A stretch of 64,000 nucleotides of DNA from JAWVFM01 sp038237625. GTDB taxonomy: Bacteria; Actinomycetota; Thermoleophilia; Solirubrobacterales; 70-9. Made by a program: the position numbers and the translations under genes. The stretch spans positions 1 to 64,000 of the forward strand of contig JBBRYM010000016.1 in assembly GCA_038237625.1 (NCBI GenBank), given 5' to 3'. The notes under the pieces were generated by a model. That model had not been told where the DNA came from. It saw only the letters and a list, made by a program, of their open reading frames with translations, and did not search any database. Shown one piece after another: positions 42,839 to 50,518 of the stretch (within the stretch, counting starts at the first letter, position 1; each line of letters begins with the position of its first letter).

Positions 42839-44272
42839 TCAGACGCCGAGCTTTGTCCGGATCAGTTCCGCGACCTCGCCGCCGTCGGCGCGGCCCTTCG
42901 TCTCGCGCATCACGGCGCCGACGATCGGACCGATCGCGCCGCCCTTGCCGGCTCGAAGCTTCTCGGCGGCTTCCTCGTTGGCGGCGATTGCCCGCTCGAC
43001 GACGGCCTCGAGCTCGGAGGAGTCGGCCCCTCCGGACAGCCCCTCCCGCTCGGCGATCTCGGCAGGATCTCCTCCCTGCTTGACCAGGACCGCAAGCACC
43101 TGCCGCCCCGCCCCATGAGAGATCTCCTTCGCCTGGACCATCGCGATCAGCCGCGCAAGCGAGTCGGCCGGTATTTCTCCGCCGTCGCTGCCCGCGTCCC
43201 TTCGCGCCGCGACGAGATCGCCGACCACCCAGTTGGCGACAGCCGACGGATCAGCCCGCACCCCCTCCAGCACCGCCTCGAAGTACTCGGCCAAGTCCGT
43301 GTCGAACGCCAGCTGGCGGGCCTGGGCTGCGGCGAGCCCCAGTTCGGCGTACCGGGCCTCCCGTGCCGCCGGAGCCTCCCCCACCGTCGCCCGCGCGGCC
43401 TCGATCATCTCCTCGGTGGGCGCCAGTGGCACGAGGTCGGGCTCGGGCAGATATCGGTAGTCGTGGGCGTACTCCTTGCTTCGCAGCGAAGTGATCGCGC
43501 CGCTCGTGGGGTCGAAGTGCAGGGTCTCCTGGTCAACTGCACTTCCCGCGTCGAGGAGGCCGGCTTGGCGCTCGAGCTCGGCCTCGATGCCGCGCTCCAG
43601 GAAGCGGAAGCTGTTCATGTTCTTGAGCTCGGTCTTGGTGCCGAGCTCTTTCGCACCGAGAGGCCGCAGCGAGACATTCGCGTCGCAGCGCAGGCTGCCT
43701 TCCTCCATCGAGACATCCGAGGCGCCGGTCTGGCGCACGGTCTCGCGAAGAAGCTGCGCCCACTCGCGCGCATGCGCGGCGCTGGAGATGTCGGGCTCGG
43801 AGACGATCTCCACCAGCGGCGTGCCGGCGCGGTTGAAGTCGACGAGCGAGGCCGTGGAGGCGTGGATCCGGCCCGACTCGCCGACGTGGATCATCTTCGC
43901 CGTGTCCTCCTCGAGATGGACGCGGTGGATCCTCACTTCGCCCAGCCGGCCCGCGCTCGCCAGCGGAATGTCGTACTGGCTGATCTGGTAGCCCTTGGGG
44001 ATGTCGGGATAGAAGTAGTTCTTGCGGTGGAAGATCGAGCGCGGGGCGATTTCGCAGTCGAGCGCCAGAGCGATCGCCAGGGCATAGCCGACGGCCCGCT
44101 CGTTGACGACCGGAAGCGTGCCCGGATGAGCCAGGCAGACCGGGCAGGTATGGACGTTCGGATCGGCGCCGAACGACGGCTCACAGCCGCAGAACATCTT
44201 CGTTCGAGTGGACAGCTGCACGTGGATCTCGAGGCCGATCACAGCCTCGTAGCGCTCGTGCCACTCGCTCAC
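42839..44272 (-). CDS. gatB: Glu/Asp-tRNA amidotransferase subunit B
   Basis: tRNA-binding kinase/transamidase subunit of GatCAB. 477 aa. YEAVIGLEIHVQL at the N terminus, zinc cysteines in MFCGCEPSF and HTCPVCLAHPG, HRKNYFYPDIPKGYQISQYD in the catalytic cradle, and a C-terminal YqeY-like tail domain. Start overlaps the gatA stop as GTGA. Confidence 0.97.
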   Translation of the reverse strand: MSEWHERYEAVIGLEIHVQLSTRTKMFCGCEPSFGADPNVHTCPVCLAHPGTLPVVNERAVGYALAIALALDCEIAPRSIFHRKNYFYPDIPKGYQISQYDIPLASAGRLGEVRIHRVHLEEDTAKMIHVGESGRIHASTASLVDFNRAGTPLVEIVSEPDISSAAHAREWAQLLRETVRQTGASDVSMEEGSLRCDANVSLRPLGAKELGTKTELKNMNSFRFLERGIEAELERQAGLLDAGSAVDQETLHFDPTSGAITSLRSKEYAHDYRYLPEPDLVPLAPTEEMIEAARATVGEAPAAREARYAELGLAAAQARQLAFDTDLAEYFEAVLEGVRADPSAVANWVVGDLVAARRDAGSDGGEIPADSLARLIAMVQAKEISHGAGRQVLAVLVKQGGDPAEIAEREGLSGGADSSELEAVVERAIAANEEAAEKLRAGKGGAIGPIVGAVMRETKGRADGGEVAELIRTKLGV

Positions 44273-45711
44273 GCCACGATCTCCAGTGGCTCGAATCCAA
44301 GCGCCTTTTCGAGCGCCAACGCCGCATCCAGCATCCCGGCCTCGCTGAATGCCGGACCCGCGAGCTGCAATCCCACAGGGAGCTCGGGCCCGCCGCTCGC
44401 GGGCTCGGAGAGCCCGGACGGAATCGAGATCGCCGGGATCCCGGCCAGCGGCATCGGCACCGTGAAGTAGTCGGAGAGATACATCGCCATCGGGTCAGCG
44501 GCCTTCGCGCCCTGCTCGAACGCGACGACCGGCGACGTCGGCGTGACGACGAAGTCGACGTTGGCGAAGGCCTGCTCGAAGTCCGAGCTGATCTTGGTCC
44601 GGACCCGCAGCGCGCGGCCGTAGTAGGCGTCGTAGTAGCCGGCCGACAGAGCGTAGGTTCCGAGCATGATGCGGCGCTTGACCTCGGCTCCGAAGCCCGC
44701 CTCTCGGGTTGCCTCATACATCGAGGTGAGGTCGCCCCCGTCGCCGGCCCGCAGCCCGTAGCGAACCCCGTCGAAGCGGGCGAGGTTGGTAGAGCACTCG
44801 GCCGGCGCGATGACGTAATACGCGCTCAGCCCGTGCTGCGCGTGCGGCAGCGAGATCTCGACGATCTCCCCGCCGAGCTCGCGGATCAGGTCGAGGTTGC
44901 GCGCGAATGTGTCCGCCACGCCGGCCTCCACTCCCTCCGCGTCCGCCGAGAAGTCCGGGGCGACTCCGAACCGAACGCCCTTGAGATCGGTGCGGGCGGG
45001 ACTGGAGACGCCGCCGTCGATTCCGAGCGAGGTCGAGTCGCACGGATCGCGCTTGCACAGCGCGTCCAGGAGCAGCGCCGCGTCGGTGACGTCGCGGGTC
45101 AGCGTTCCGCACTGGTCGAGCGATGACGCGAAGGCGATCATCCCGTAGCGGGAGATCGCCCCGTACGTCGGCTTGAGCCCGACGATGCCGCACAGCGACG
45201 CCGGCTGGCGAATCGAGCCGCCGGTGTCGGTGCCGAGGGCGGCGGGCGCGAGGCCCCCGGCGACCGCGGCCGCGGAGCCCCCCGACGATCCACCCGGGAC
45301 GCGGTTCGTCCCCCAGGGGTTGGTGACGTTGCCGTAAGCGGAGTTCTCGTTCGAGGAGCCCATCGCGAACTCGTCCATGTTGGTCTTGCCGAGGAGGCTT
45401 GCGCCGGCGTCGAGCAGCAGGCGGACGGCGGTTGCCGTGTACGCGGGCGAATAGCCCTCGAGGATTCGTGAGCCGGCAGTAGTGGGGATGCCCTCCGTGC
45501 AGAAGATGTCCTTGACGGCGATCGGCGCGCCCTCGAGGGCGCCTTCGCCTGGAGCCCCGGGGTCGTCCGCTCGCCAGAGGTAGGCGTTCAGGCCGTCGTC
45601 CGCGGAGGCGTACGCGCCGAACCACTCACCGGGGTCGAGCTCCCCGGCGCGGATTCGCTCCAGCCCGCCCGCGACCGTGAGGCCGCGAAGCTCTACTGCC
45701 GTCGCGCTCAC
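44269..45711 (-). CDS. gatA: Glu/Asp-tRNA amidotransferase subunit A
   Basis: Amidase-signature glutaminase that supplies ammonia to GatB. 480 aa. Catalytic triad Lys67 (IAVKD), Ser142 (GGSSGGS) and Ser166 (TDTGGSIRQPAS), with exactly the spacing known for GatA. Start overlaps gatC as GTGA. Needed for Gln-tRNA, and perhaps Asn-tRNA, formation. Confidence 0.97.
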   Translation of the reverse strand: MSATAVELRGLTVAGGLERIRAGELDPGEWFGAYASADDGLNAYLWRADDPGAPGEGALEGAPIAVKDIFCTEGIPTTAGSRILEGYSPAYTATAVRLLLDAGASLLGKTNMDEFAMGSSNENSAYGNVTNPWGTNRVPGGSSGGSAAAVAGGLAPAALGTDTGGSIRQPASLCGIVGLKPTYGAISRYGMIAFASSLDQCGTLTRDVTDAALLLDALCKRDPCDSTSLGIDGGVSSPARTDLKGVRFGVAPDFSADAEGVEAGVADTFARNLDLIRELGGEIVEISLPHAQHGLSAYYVIAPAECSTNLARFDGVRYGLRAGDGGDLTSMYEATREAGFGAEVKRRIMLGTYALSAGYYDAYYGRALRVRTKISSDFEQAFANVDFVVTPTSPVVAFEQGAKAADPMAMYLSDYFTVPMPLAGIPAISIPSGLSEPASGGPELPVGLQLAGPAFSEAGMLDAALALEKALGFEPLEIVA

Positions 45712-45992
45712 GCCTGCGGCGAGGGGACGCGGTAGGCGCCTTCGGTCGCGTCGGGCGCGCCGGCGAGGGTTCGCTCGCGAGGCCAGCTCGGCCGGGGCTC
45801 GTCCGCGCGCAGGACGTTGGTGATGTCCACCACGTGCGACGTGGGCTCGACGCCATCGAGATCCAACTCGCCAATCCGCTCGACGTGCTCGAGGATCACC
45901 GACAGCTCGGAGGCCATCCGCTCCAATTCCTCGTCGGTGAGCTCAAGCCGGGCGAGCCGGGCGACGTGCAGGACCTGATCGCGGTCGATCAT
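45708..45992 (-). CDS. gatC: Glu/Asp-tRNA amidotransferase subunit C
   Basis: 94-aa linker subunit that wraps the GatA-GatB interface. VLHVARLARLELTDEELERMASELSVIL and the VEPTSHV segment are typical. First gene of gatCAB; TAACAT ends 7 nt before ATG (leaderless pattern) and the divergent side holds a large nested palindrome. Confidence 0.94.
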   Translation of the reverse strand: MIDRDQVLHVARLARLELTDEELERMASELSVILEHVERIGELDLDGVEPTSHVVDITNVLRADEPRPSWPRERTLAGAPDATEGAYRVPSPQA

Positions 45993-46012
45993 GCGCCCGA
46001 TGTTAATTGGAC

Positions 46013-46061
46013 GGGGTCAGACCCCTTCGTCACGGCTTTGAACCTAAAGGGGTCTGACCCC
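46013..46061. repeat. Nested inverted repeat between gatC and the next gene
   Basis: Perfect 15-bp arms GGGGTCAGACCCCTT (46013-46027) and its complement (46047-46061), separated by about 20 nt. Each arm holds its own palindrome GGGGTC-A-GACCCC. This layout resembles REP-type or MITE-like elements; it lies within the 87-bp divergent promoter gap. Confidence 0.65.
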
Positions 46062-46079
46062 CGACTACACTGCCGCGCG

Positions 46080-46523
46080 ATGTCCGGGGAGGCTGCCGAG
46101 AGATTCGTCGTCGCGAACCTGCGACTGCTGGCGGCCACCTTCGCGGTCGTCGGCATCCTCTTCATCGCCGCTCCCGACGGGGTGCTCAGCGTCATCGACG
46201 ACGTGGGCGACTGGTTCGGCGGTTTCAGCGCGGCGCCGGACACGGTCGAGAAATTCTGGCTGGCGCTCGGATTCGCGTACATGGTCGTCATCGCCGGCAT
46301 CTGCGTCGTGGTCGCAACCGACGTGGTTCGCTACCGGCCTCTGCTGCTCGTGCTCGCAGCGGGAAAGGCGGCGTCTTCCCTCGGCGCGCTCGCCTTCTTC
46401 GTCTTCGACCGTAGCGTCTTCATCTACCTCCTCAACTTCTTGGTCGACGGCTCGCTCCTGGGCGTCGCCCTGCGTCTGCACTCGATTTCAGGACGGATAG
46501 GGGCGCCCGCCGCCCCGTCCTGA
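46080..46523 (+). CDS. Four-helix membrane protein of unknown function
   Basis: 147 aa from ATG 46080, with TACACT ending 8 nt upstream (leaderless). Four hydrophobic segments (about 13-32, 58-80, 88-108, 112-130) with short loops. No family recognised. The last codons and stop lie in a hairpin (46487-46524), and the GMC oxidoreductase frame follows in the same register. Confidence 0.7.
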   Translation: MSGEAAERFVVANLRLLAATFAVVGILFIAAPDGVLSVIDDVGDWFGGFSAAPDTVEKFWLALGFAYMVVIAGICVVVATDVVRYRPLLLVLAAGKAASSLGALAFFVFDRSVFIYLLNFLVDGSLLGVALRLHSISGRIGAPAAPS

Positions 46524-46524
46524 A
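46487..46524. repeat. Hairpin spanning the stop codon of the membrane-protein gene
   Basis: TTCAGGACGG and CCGTCCTGAA are perfect 10-bp arms; the intervening GGGGC/GCCCC can add pairs. The TGA stop lies in the right arm. It could be a terminator within the coding end or an mRNA structure affecting termination. Confidence 0.45.
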
Positions 46525-46583
46525 GGCGCGCACCGGGGCTTCGCGCCGCCGAGGTCCGGACGCTGCGGGCGTTTGCCGAAGCC

Positions 46584-48470
46584 ATGGCTCCGGCCCACGG
46601 CCCCTTGCCGGGGGCTGCCGGCACCGAGGCCGACGCGCTCGATCCTGAGCGCGTGGACGTTGCTCGCGCGCTCGAGCCCTACCTCGCCACGCTCCCCCCT
46701 CGCTCGGTGCGACGGATGGGATTGGCGCTGCGAGCCATCGAATGGCTTCCGTTCCCCTGGCGCTTCAGCGGCGCGAACGTCGAGTCGCGCCGTGACCTGA
46801 TCGAGCGGATCGAAGCGTCCGGCGCTCCCCTGCTGCGCGACCTCGTCCTCGCCGTCAAGGTCCTTGCGGGCATCGGCTACGGAAGCGACCGGCGGGTGCG
46901 GGACGCGGTGGGCTATGTGGCCGACTGCAAGCTCGACGAGGCGGAAATTCCGCCCGCCGGGCGTCCGAGCCTCGGGAGCACGGTGCCGCCGCACGGCGGG
47001 GAGGAATGCGACGTCGCGATCGTCGGCTCGGGGGCCGGCGGCGCCGTTGCCGCGACGATCCTCGCCGAGGCCGGCCTGGATGTGCTTGTGCTGGAGGCTG
47101 GGCCGCACCTCGACCGGGCGAGCTACCCCCAGGAGCCGCTCGAGGCTTTGAGCGCTCTCTATCGCGATGGCGGCCTCACCCTCTGCGAGGGTCGCCCTGC
47201 GATCCCCACCCCCGTCGGCCGCGCGGTCGGCGGCACCACGGTCATCAACTCAGGCACGTGTTTTCGAGCGCCCGAGCACGTTCTCGCATGCTGGCAGGCC
47301 GACCACGGGATCACCTGGGCTCATGAGCTCGACCCGGAGTACGCCGCCGCCGAAGAGATGTTGGCGGTCACGCCGGTGGACCCTCAGCGCATGGGCCGCA
47401 ACGGCCAGCTTCTCCTCGAGGGAGCCGAGGCATTGGGCGTGGCGCACCAGCCCCTACTGCGAAACGCGGGGCGCTGCGTCTCTTGCAGCTCGTGCCCGCA
47501 GGGTTGCCGACTGGACGCCAAGCGGGCGATGCACGTCTCCTACCTTCCGCGTGCGGTTGCCGCCGGGGCCCGCGTGCGCGCCAACGTCGAGGCTCGCCGG
47601 ATCCTTTTCGACGATCAACGGGCGACCGGACTGGACTGCGTCGCAATGCCGGTCCCCGGGACCGATGGACGGCCGCGCGCGCATCCCGTCTACGCCCGAC
47701 TTGGGGTGGTTCTCGCCGGCGGCGCATTCGGAACTCCCGAGCTGCTGCTGAGATCGGGCTTTCGCTCCCCGAGTGGCCACGTTGGGCGCAACCTACGAAT
47801 CCACCCTGCCTGCTGGGTTGGTGCGCGCTTCGACGAGGAGGTCCGCGGCTGGGACGGAGTGATGCAGAGCTACGCCGTCACCGAATGGGAGGAGCGCCAC
47901 GGCATCCTGCTCGAGGCAACGTTCACCCCGCTCGCGTTCGGTGGGCAGTGGCTGCCCGGAGTCGGTGCCGACCACCAGAGGCGACTTCTGGAGTACGGGC
48001 ACGTTGCCTCGTCGGGCGTACACCTCTCTGATCGCTCGTCGGGTCGGGTCGGGCTGGCGGGCGACGGCTCGCTGCGGGTCACCTACACGCTGCGGCGCGA
48101 CGACGCCGCCAGGCTCGCATTTGGCATCGCCCGCGCCGCCGAGCTCTTCTACGCCGCCGGCGCGACCGAGGTCTATCCCCAGGTGTCCGGCCAGGACATC
48201 CTGCGGCGCGAGCGAATCGCGGACTTCGACGCCTCACCGCCGCCCGCCAAGCTCCTTCGCCTGGAGGCTTTCCATCCCATGGGCACGGCGCGCATGGACG
48301 CCGACCCGCAGCACGGGGTCGTCGGCCCCGACGGTGCCGTCCACGGCGCGAAGAGCCTGTTCGTCGCCGATGGGAGCCTCCTGCCGAGCTCCCTGGGCGT
48401 CAACCCGATGATGACGATCATCGCGATGGCTTCGAAGGTGGCGACGCAACTGGCGGAGACGCTGCGCTAG
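46584..48470 (+). CDS. GMC-family FAD oxidoreductase
   Basis: 628 aa from ATG 46584. After a 140-residue helical N-terminal domain comes the FAD fold CDVAIVGSGAGGAVAATILAEAG, the GMC stretch PVGRAVGGTTVINSGTC, a Cys-rich segment RCVSCSSCPQGC and the C-terminal active-site region EAFHPMGTARM with SLLPSSLGVNPMMTI. It resembles long-chain alcohol oxidases/dehydrogenases; substrate unknown. Protein-like sequence (AAEVRTLRAFAEA) precedes the ATG, and the frame is open back to the in-frame TGA of the upstream gene without a canonical start, so the N terminus is uncertain. Confidence 0.85.
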   Translation: MAPAHGPLPGAAGTEADALDPERVDVARALEPYLATLPPRSVRRMGLALRAIEWLPFPWRFSGANVESRRDLIERIEASGAPLLRDLVLAVKVLAGIGYGSDRRVRDAVGYVADCKLDEAEIPPAGRPSLGSTVPPHGGEECDVAIVGSGAGGAVAATILAEAGLDVLVLEAGPHLDRASYPQEPLEALSALYRDGGLTLCEGRPAIPTPVGRAVGGTTVINSGTCFRAPEHVLACWQADHGITWAHELDPEYAAAEEMLAVTPVDPQRMGRNGQLLLEGAEALGVAHQPLLRNAGRCVSCSSCPQGCRLDAKRAMHVSYLPRAVAAGARVRANVEARRILFDDQRATGLDCVAMPVPGTDGRPRAHPVYARLGVVLAGGAFGTPELLLRSGFRSPSGHVGRNLRIHPACWVGARFDEEVRGWDGVMQSYAVTEWEERHGILLEATFTPLAFGGQWLPGVGADHQRRLLEYGHVASSGVHLSDRSSGRVGLAGDGSLRVTYTLRRDDAARLAFGIARAAELFYAAGATEVYPQVSGQDILRRERIADFDASPPPAKLLRLEAFHPMGTARMDADPQHGVVGPDGAVHGAKSLFVADGSLLPSSLGVNPMMTIIAMASKVATQLAETLR

Positions 48471-48536
48471 GTCAACCTCTGCCTCGTTCGGTGCCTGCGG
48501 GATAGGATCCTTCAGCAATCGGGAGGAGGGAACTCC

Positions 48537-48778
48537 GTGACTGAACCTGATCCGCCGCCGTCGAGCACGGTTCCGCCGGGGTGGGTGACTACATGGTTGG
48601 AGCGGGCGGAGGAATTCTGGCGCTCGGAGGGCTGATGCTGCTTGGAATCGGCAGCAACGCCCGAGCGGTGCCAAAGGCAGGAACCAAGAAATGTCCAGAC
48701 TGCGCCGAGTCGGTCCTCGCGGGCGCCAACGTTTGCAAGCACTGCGGCTATCGGTTCGGTGAGGGCGCAGCTGGTTAG
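48537..48778 (+). CDS. Zinc-ribbon membrane peptide, reading frame split
   Basis: A GTG at 48537 with a strong SD (GGAGGAGGG) and a TAGGAT -10 (48503-48508) starts a frame reading MTEPDPPPSSTVPPG that ends 32 codons later. The frame one base back, open from GTG 48581, reads GDYMVGAGGGILALGG, one membrane helix, then a CPDC-x11-CKHC zinc ribbon. Joining them by a -1 shift at GGGG (48578-48581) gives one sensible protein of about 80 aa. Either a sequencing indel, a mutation or programmed slippage. Confidence 0.55.
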
Positions 48779-48816
48779 GGGCGAACGCGGGGTCGCTCCC
48801 GCCGTGTGACTTCGCC

Positions 48817-48857
48817 GTCCTGCCCTGACCGCCAAGACCGTGGTCTATGCAGGACGG
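48817..48857. repeat. 41-bp imperfect palindrome, copy B
   Basis: Same length and ends as copy A at 17731-17771 (GTCCTG ... CAGGACGG), with GTGGTC-AT in the right half conserved. With flanking bases the arms are perfect over 9 bp (CCGTCCTGC / GCAGGACGG, 48815-48857). It lies downstream of the zinc-ribbon gene, ahead of a terminator hairpin. Confidence 0.5.
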
Positions 48858-48888
48858 TGAGCCGGGAGTTCCGTTTCCGCCAGCAAGA

Positions 48889-48914
48889 CGAAGGCCGCCC
48901 GGGAGCGGCCTTCG
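48889..48914. terminator. Strong bidirectional hairpin terminator
   Basis: CGAAGGCCGC-CCGGGA-GCGGCCTTCG, a perfect 10-bp stem with 6-nt loop between convergent genes. T-rich sequence follows on the plus strand and TCTT on the minus strand. The most convincing terminator of the window. Confidence 0.8.
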
Positions 48915-48962
48915 CTGCAACCTCTTCTCCCGGGCGCCCGGCGCCCGGAGCTCTGGACGTTC

Positions 48963-49535
48963 CTAGACCGCGGGGGGCGGGCCTCCCGTGCCGGTGCCGG
49001 TGCCGGTTCCAGCGCCCGGGCCTGCGCCGGGTCCGGATCCCGGATCGCGGAGCCGGTCGGCCTGGCCCTGGAACGAGGTTCCCTCTTCCTGCATGGCGGT
49101 CCAGCCGCCGTAGGCGACGCCGGCCGTGGCGATCAGCCCGAGGAAGACGCCGATCTTGCGGGTGGTGTCGACCGCGTCACCGGCAGAGATGCCGCCGACG
49201 GACAGGTCCGGCGGGCTGATGATGCGGAAGAGAACCAGGACGACCGACAGGATCCCAAGGCCGGCGACGATCGCGCTGAGGGCGACCGGCAGGCTCACGG
49301 CCTGGCCGCTCGCTGAGGTGTAGACCATTGCAAGCGCCGCAACAACCGTGATGAACAAGATGATGTCGATGAAGCTGAAAGCGCCCCAGGCGTTGCGTCC
49401 CGCCTCGGCGACTCCGCCCCCCAGACCGGCGCCGAGCTTGTAGCCGAACCAGTCGAAGATGAACATGATCAGGATCAGGGCGATCGCTGAGGCCCCAGCG
49501 ATCTTTTCCCCCTGCGTGAGCTTCGATACATCCAT
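48963..49535 (-). CDS. Multi-pass membrane protein of unknown function
   Basis: 190 aa. Four hydrophobic helices (about 12-30, 52-70, 80-104, 126-146) and a C-terminal low-complexity tail of Pro-Gly and Gly-Thr repeats. ATG 49535 is preceded by an AAGGGGAG SD; TATAGG lies about 70 nt upstream, so this gene has a normal 5' leader. No known family. Confidence 0.7.
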   Translation of the reverse strand: MDVSKLTQGEKIAGASAIALILIMFIFDWFGYKLGAGLGGGVAEAGRNAWGAFSFIDIILFITVVAALAMVYTSASGQAVSLPVALSAIVAGLGILSVVLVLFRIISPPDLSVGGISAGDAVDTTRKIGVFLGLIATAGVAYGGWTAMQEEGTSFQGQADRLRDPGSGPGAGPGAGTGTGTGTGGPPPAV

Positions 49536-49657
49536 TGACGTGCTTCTCCCCTTTAGTTCGGGTGGATCAGGTTGACGCGATCTTCGCGCAGGCGCAGCCT
49601 ATACCTCCCGTAGGTCGGTTTCGTGCGTCTAGGTACGAACTCGACGAAAGCGGGAGC

Positions 49658-50518
49658 TCATGCGTGACTTGAGCGTGCGCGGGCCGCGAGCAGCGTGTTC
49701 TCGAGCAGCATCGCGATCGTCATGGGCCCCACGCCTCCGGGCACCGGCGTGATCGATCCGGCGACCTCGGCAGCCGCGTCGAAGTCGACGTCGCCGACCA
49801 GGCCGTCCTCGGTGCGGTTGGTGCCGACGTCGATAACCGCTGCGCCGGGCTTGACCATCTCGGCGCCCACCAGGCGGGGAGAGCCAACGGCCGCGACGAG
49901 AATGTCCGCGGTCGCACAGGTCGCGGCCAGGTCCGGTGTCTTCGAATGGCAAACAGTCACCGTCGCGTCGGCGTTGGTCAGGAGCGCGGCCAGCGGCCGG
50001 CCCACCAGGATCGAGCGCCCGACGATCGCCGCACGCGCGCCGGCCGGGGCAACTCCGGCGGAGGCGATCAGCTCCATCACCCCGCGAGGCGTGCAGGGCA
50101 CGAGGCCCGGGCGGCCCTGGGCCAGAAGGCCGGCGCTCGTGGCGGTGAGCCCGTCGACGTCCTTGTCGGGGTCGATCAGCGCGATCACCGCGTCCTGCTC
50201 GTGCTGGGCAGGCAACGGCAGCTGCACCAGGATGCCGTCGATGCCGTCGTCGGTGTTCAGCTCGCCGACCAGCTCGAGCAGCTCGCCGGCCGGAGCGGAG
50301 GGATCGAGCTGGTGATGGATCGAGCGCATGCCCGCCTCCTCCGTCTGGCGGCGCTTGTTCGAGACGTAGATCTCCGAGGCCGGGTCGTCGCTTGCGAGGA
50401 CCGTTGCCAGCCCGGGCACCCTGCCGTCGTGGGCGGCCGCGAACTCTGCAACTCCGGCCGCGACTCGCTCACGCACTCGCGCCGCCAGTGCCCTGCCGTC
50501 GATGAGGAGCGCCGCCAT
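49658..50518 (-). CDS. folD: Methylene-THF dehydrogenase / methenyl-THF cyclohydrolase
   Basis: Bifunctional one-carbon enzyme. 286 aa. YVSNKRRQTEEAG (catalytic Lys of the YxxxK motif), GILVQLPLP, DPDKDVDGL and the NADP site AIVGRSILVGRPLA are all present, as is PVPGGVGPMTIAMLLENT near the end. ATG 50518 overlaps the pcrA stop as TGATG. Its substrate is supplied by serine via glycine hydroxymethyltransferase, not found here. Confidence 0.96.
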   Translation of the reverse strand: MAALLIDGRALAARVRERVAAGVAEFAAAHDGRVPGLATVLASDDPASEIYVSNKRRQTEEAGMRSIHHQLDPSAPAGELLELVGELNTDDGIDGILVQLPLPAQHEQDAVIALIDPDKDVDGLTATSAGLLAQGRPGLVPCTPRGVMELIASAGVAPAGARAAIVGRSILVGRPLAALLTNADATVTVCHSKTPDLAATCATADILVAAVGSPRLVGAEMVKPGAAVIDVGTNRTEDGLVGDVDFDAAAEVAGSITPVPGGVGPMTIAMLLENTLLAARARSSHA

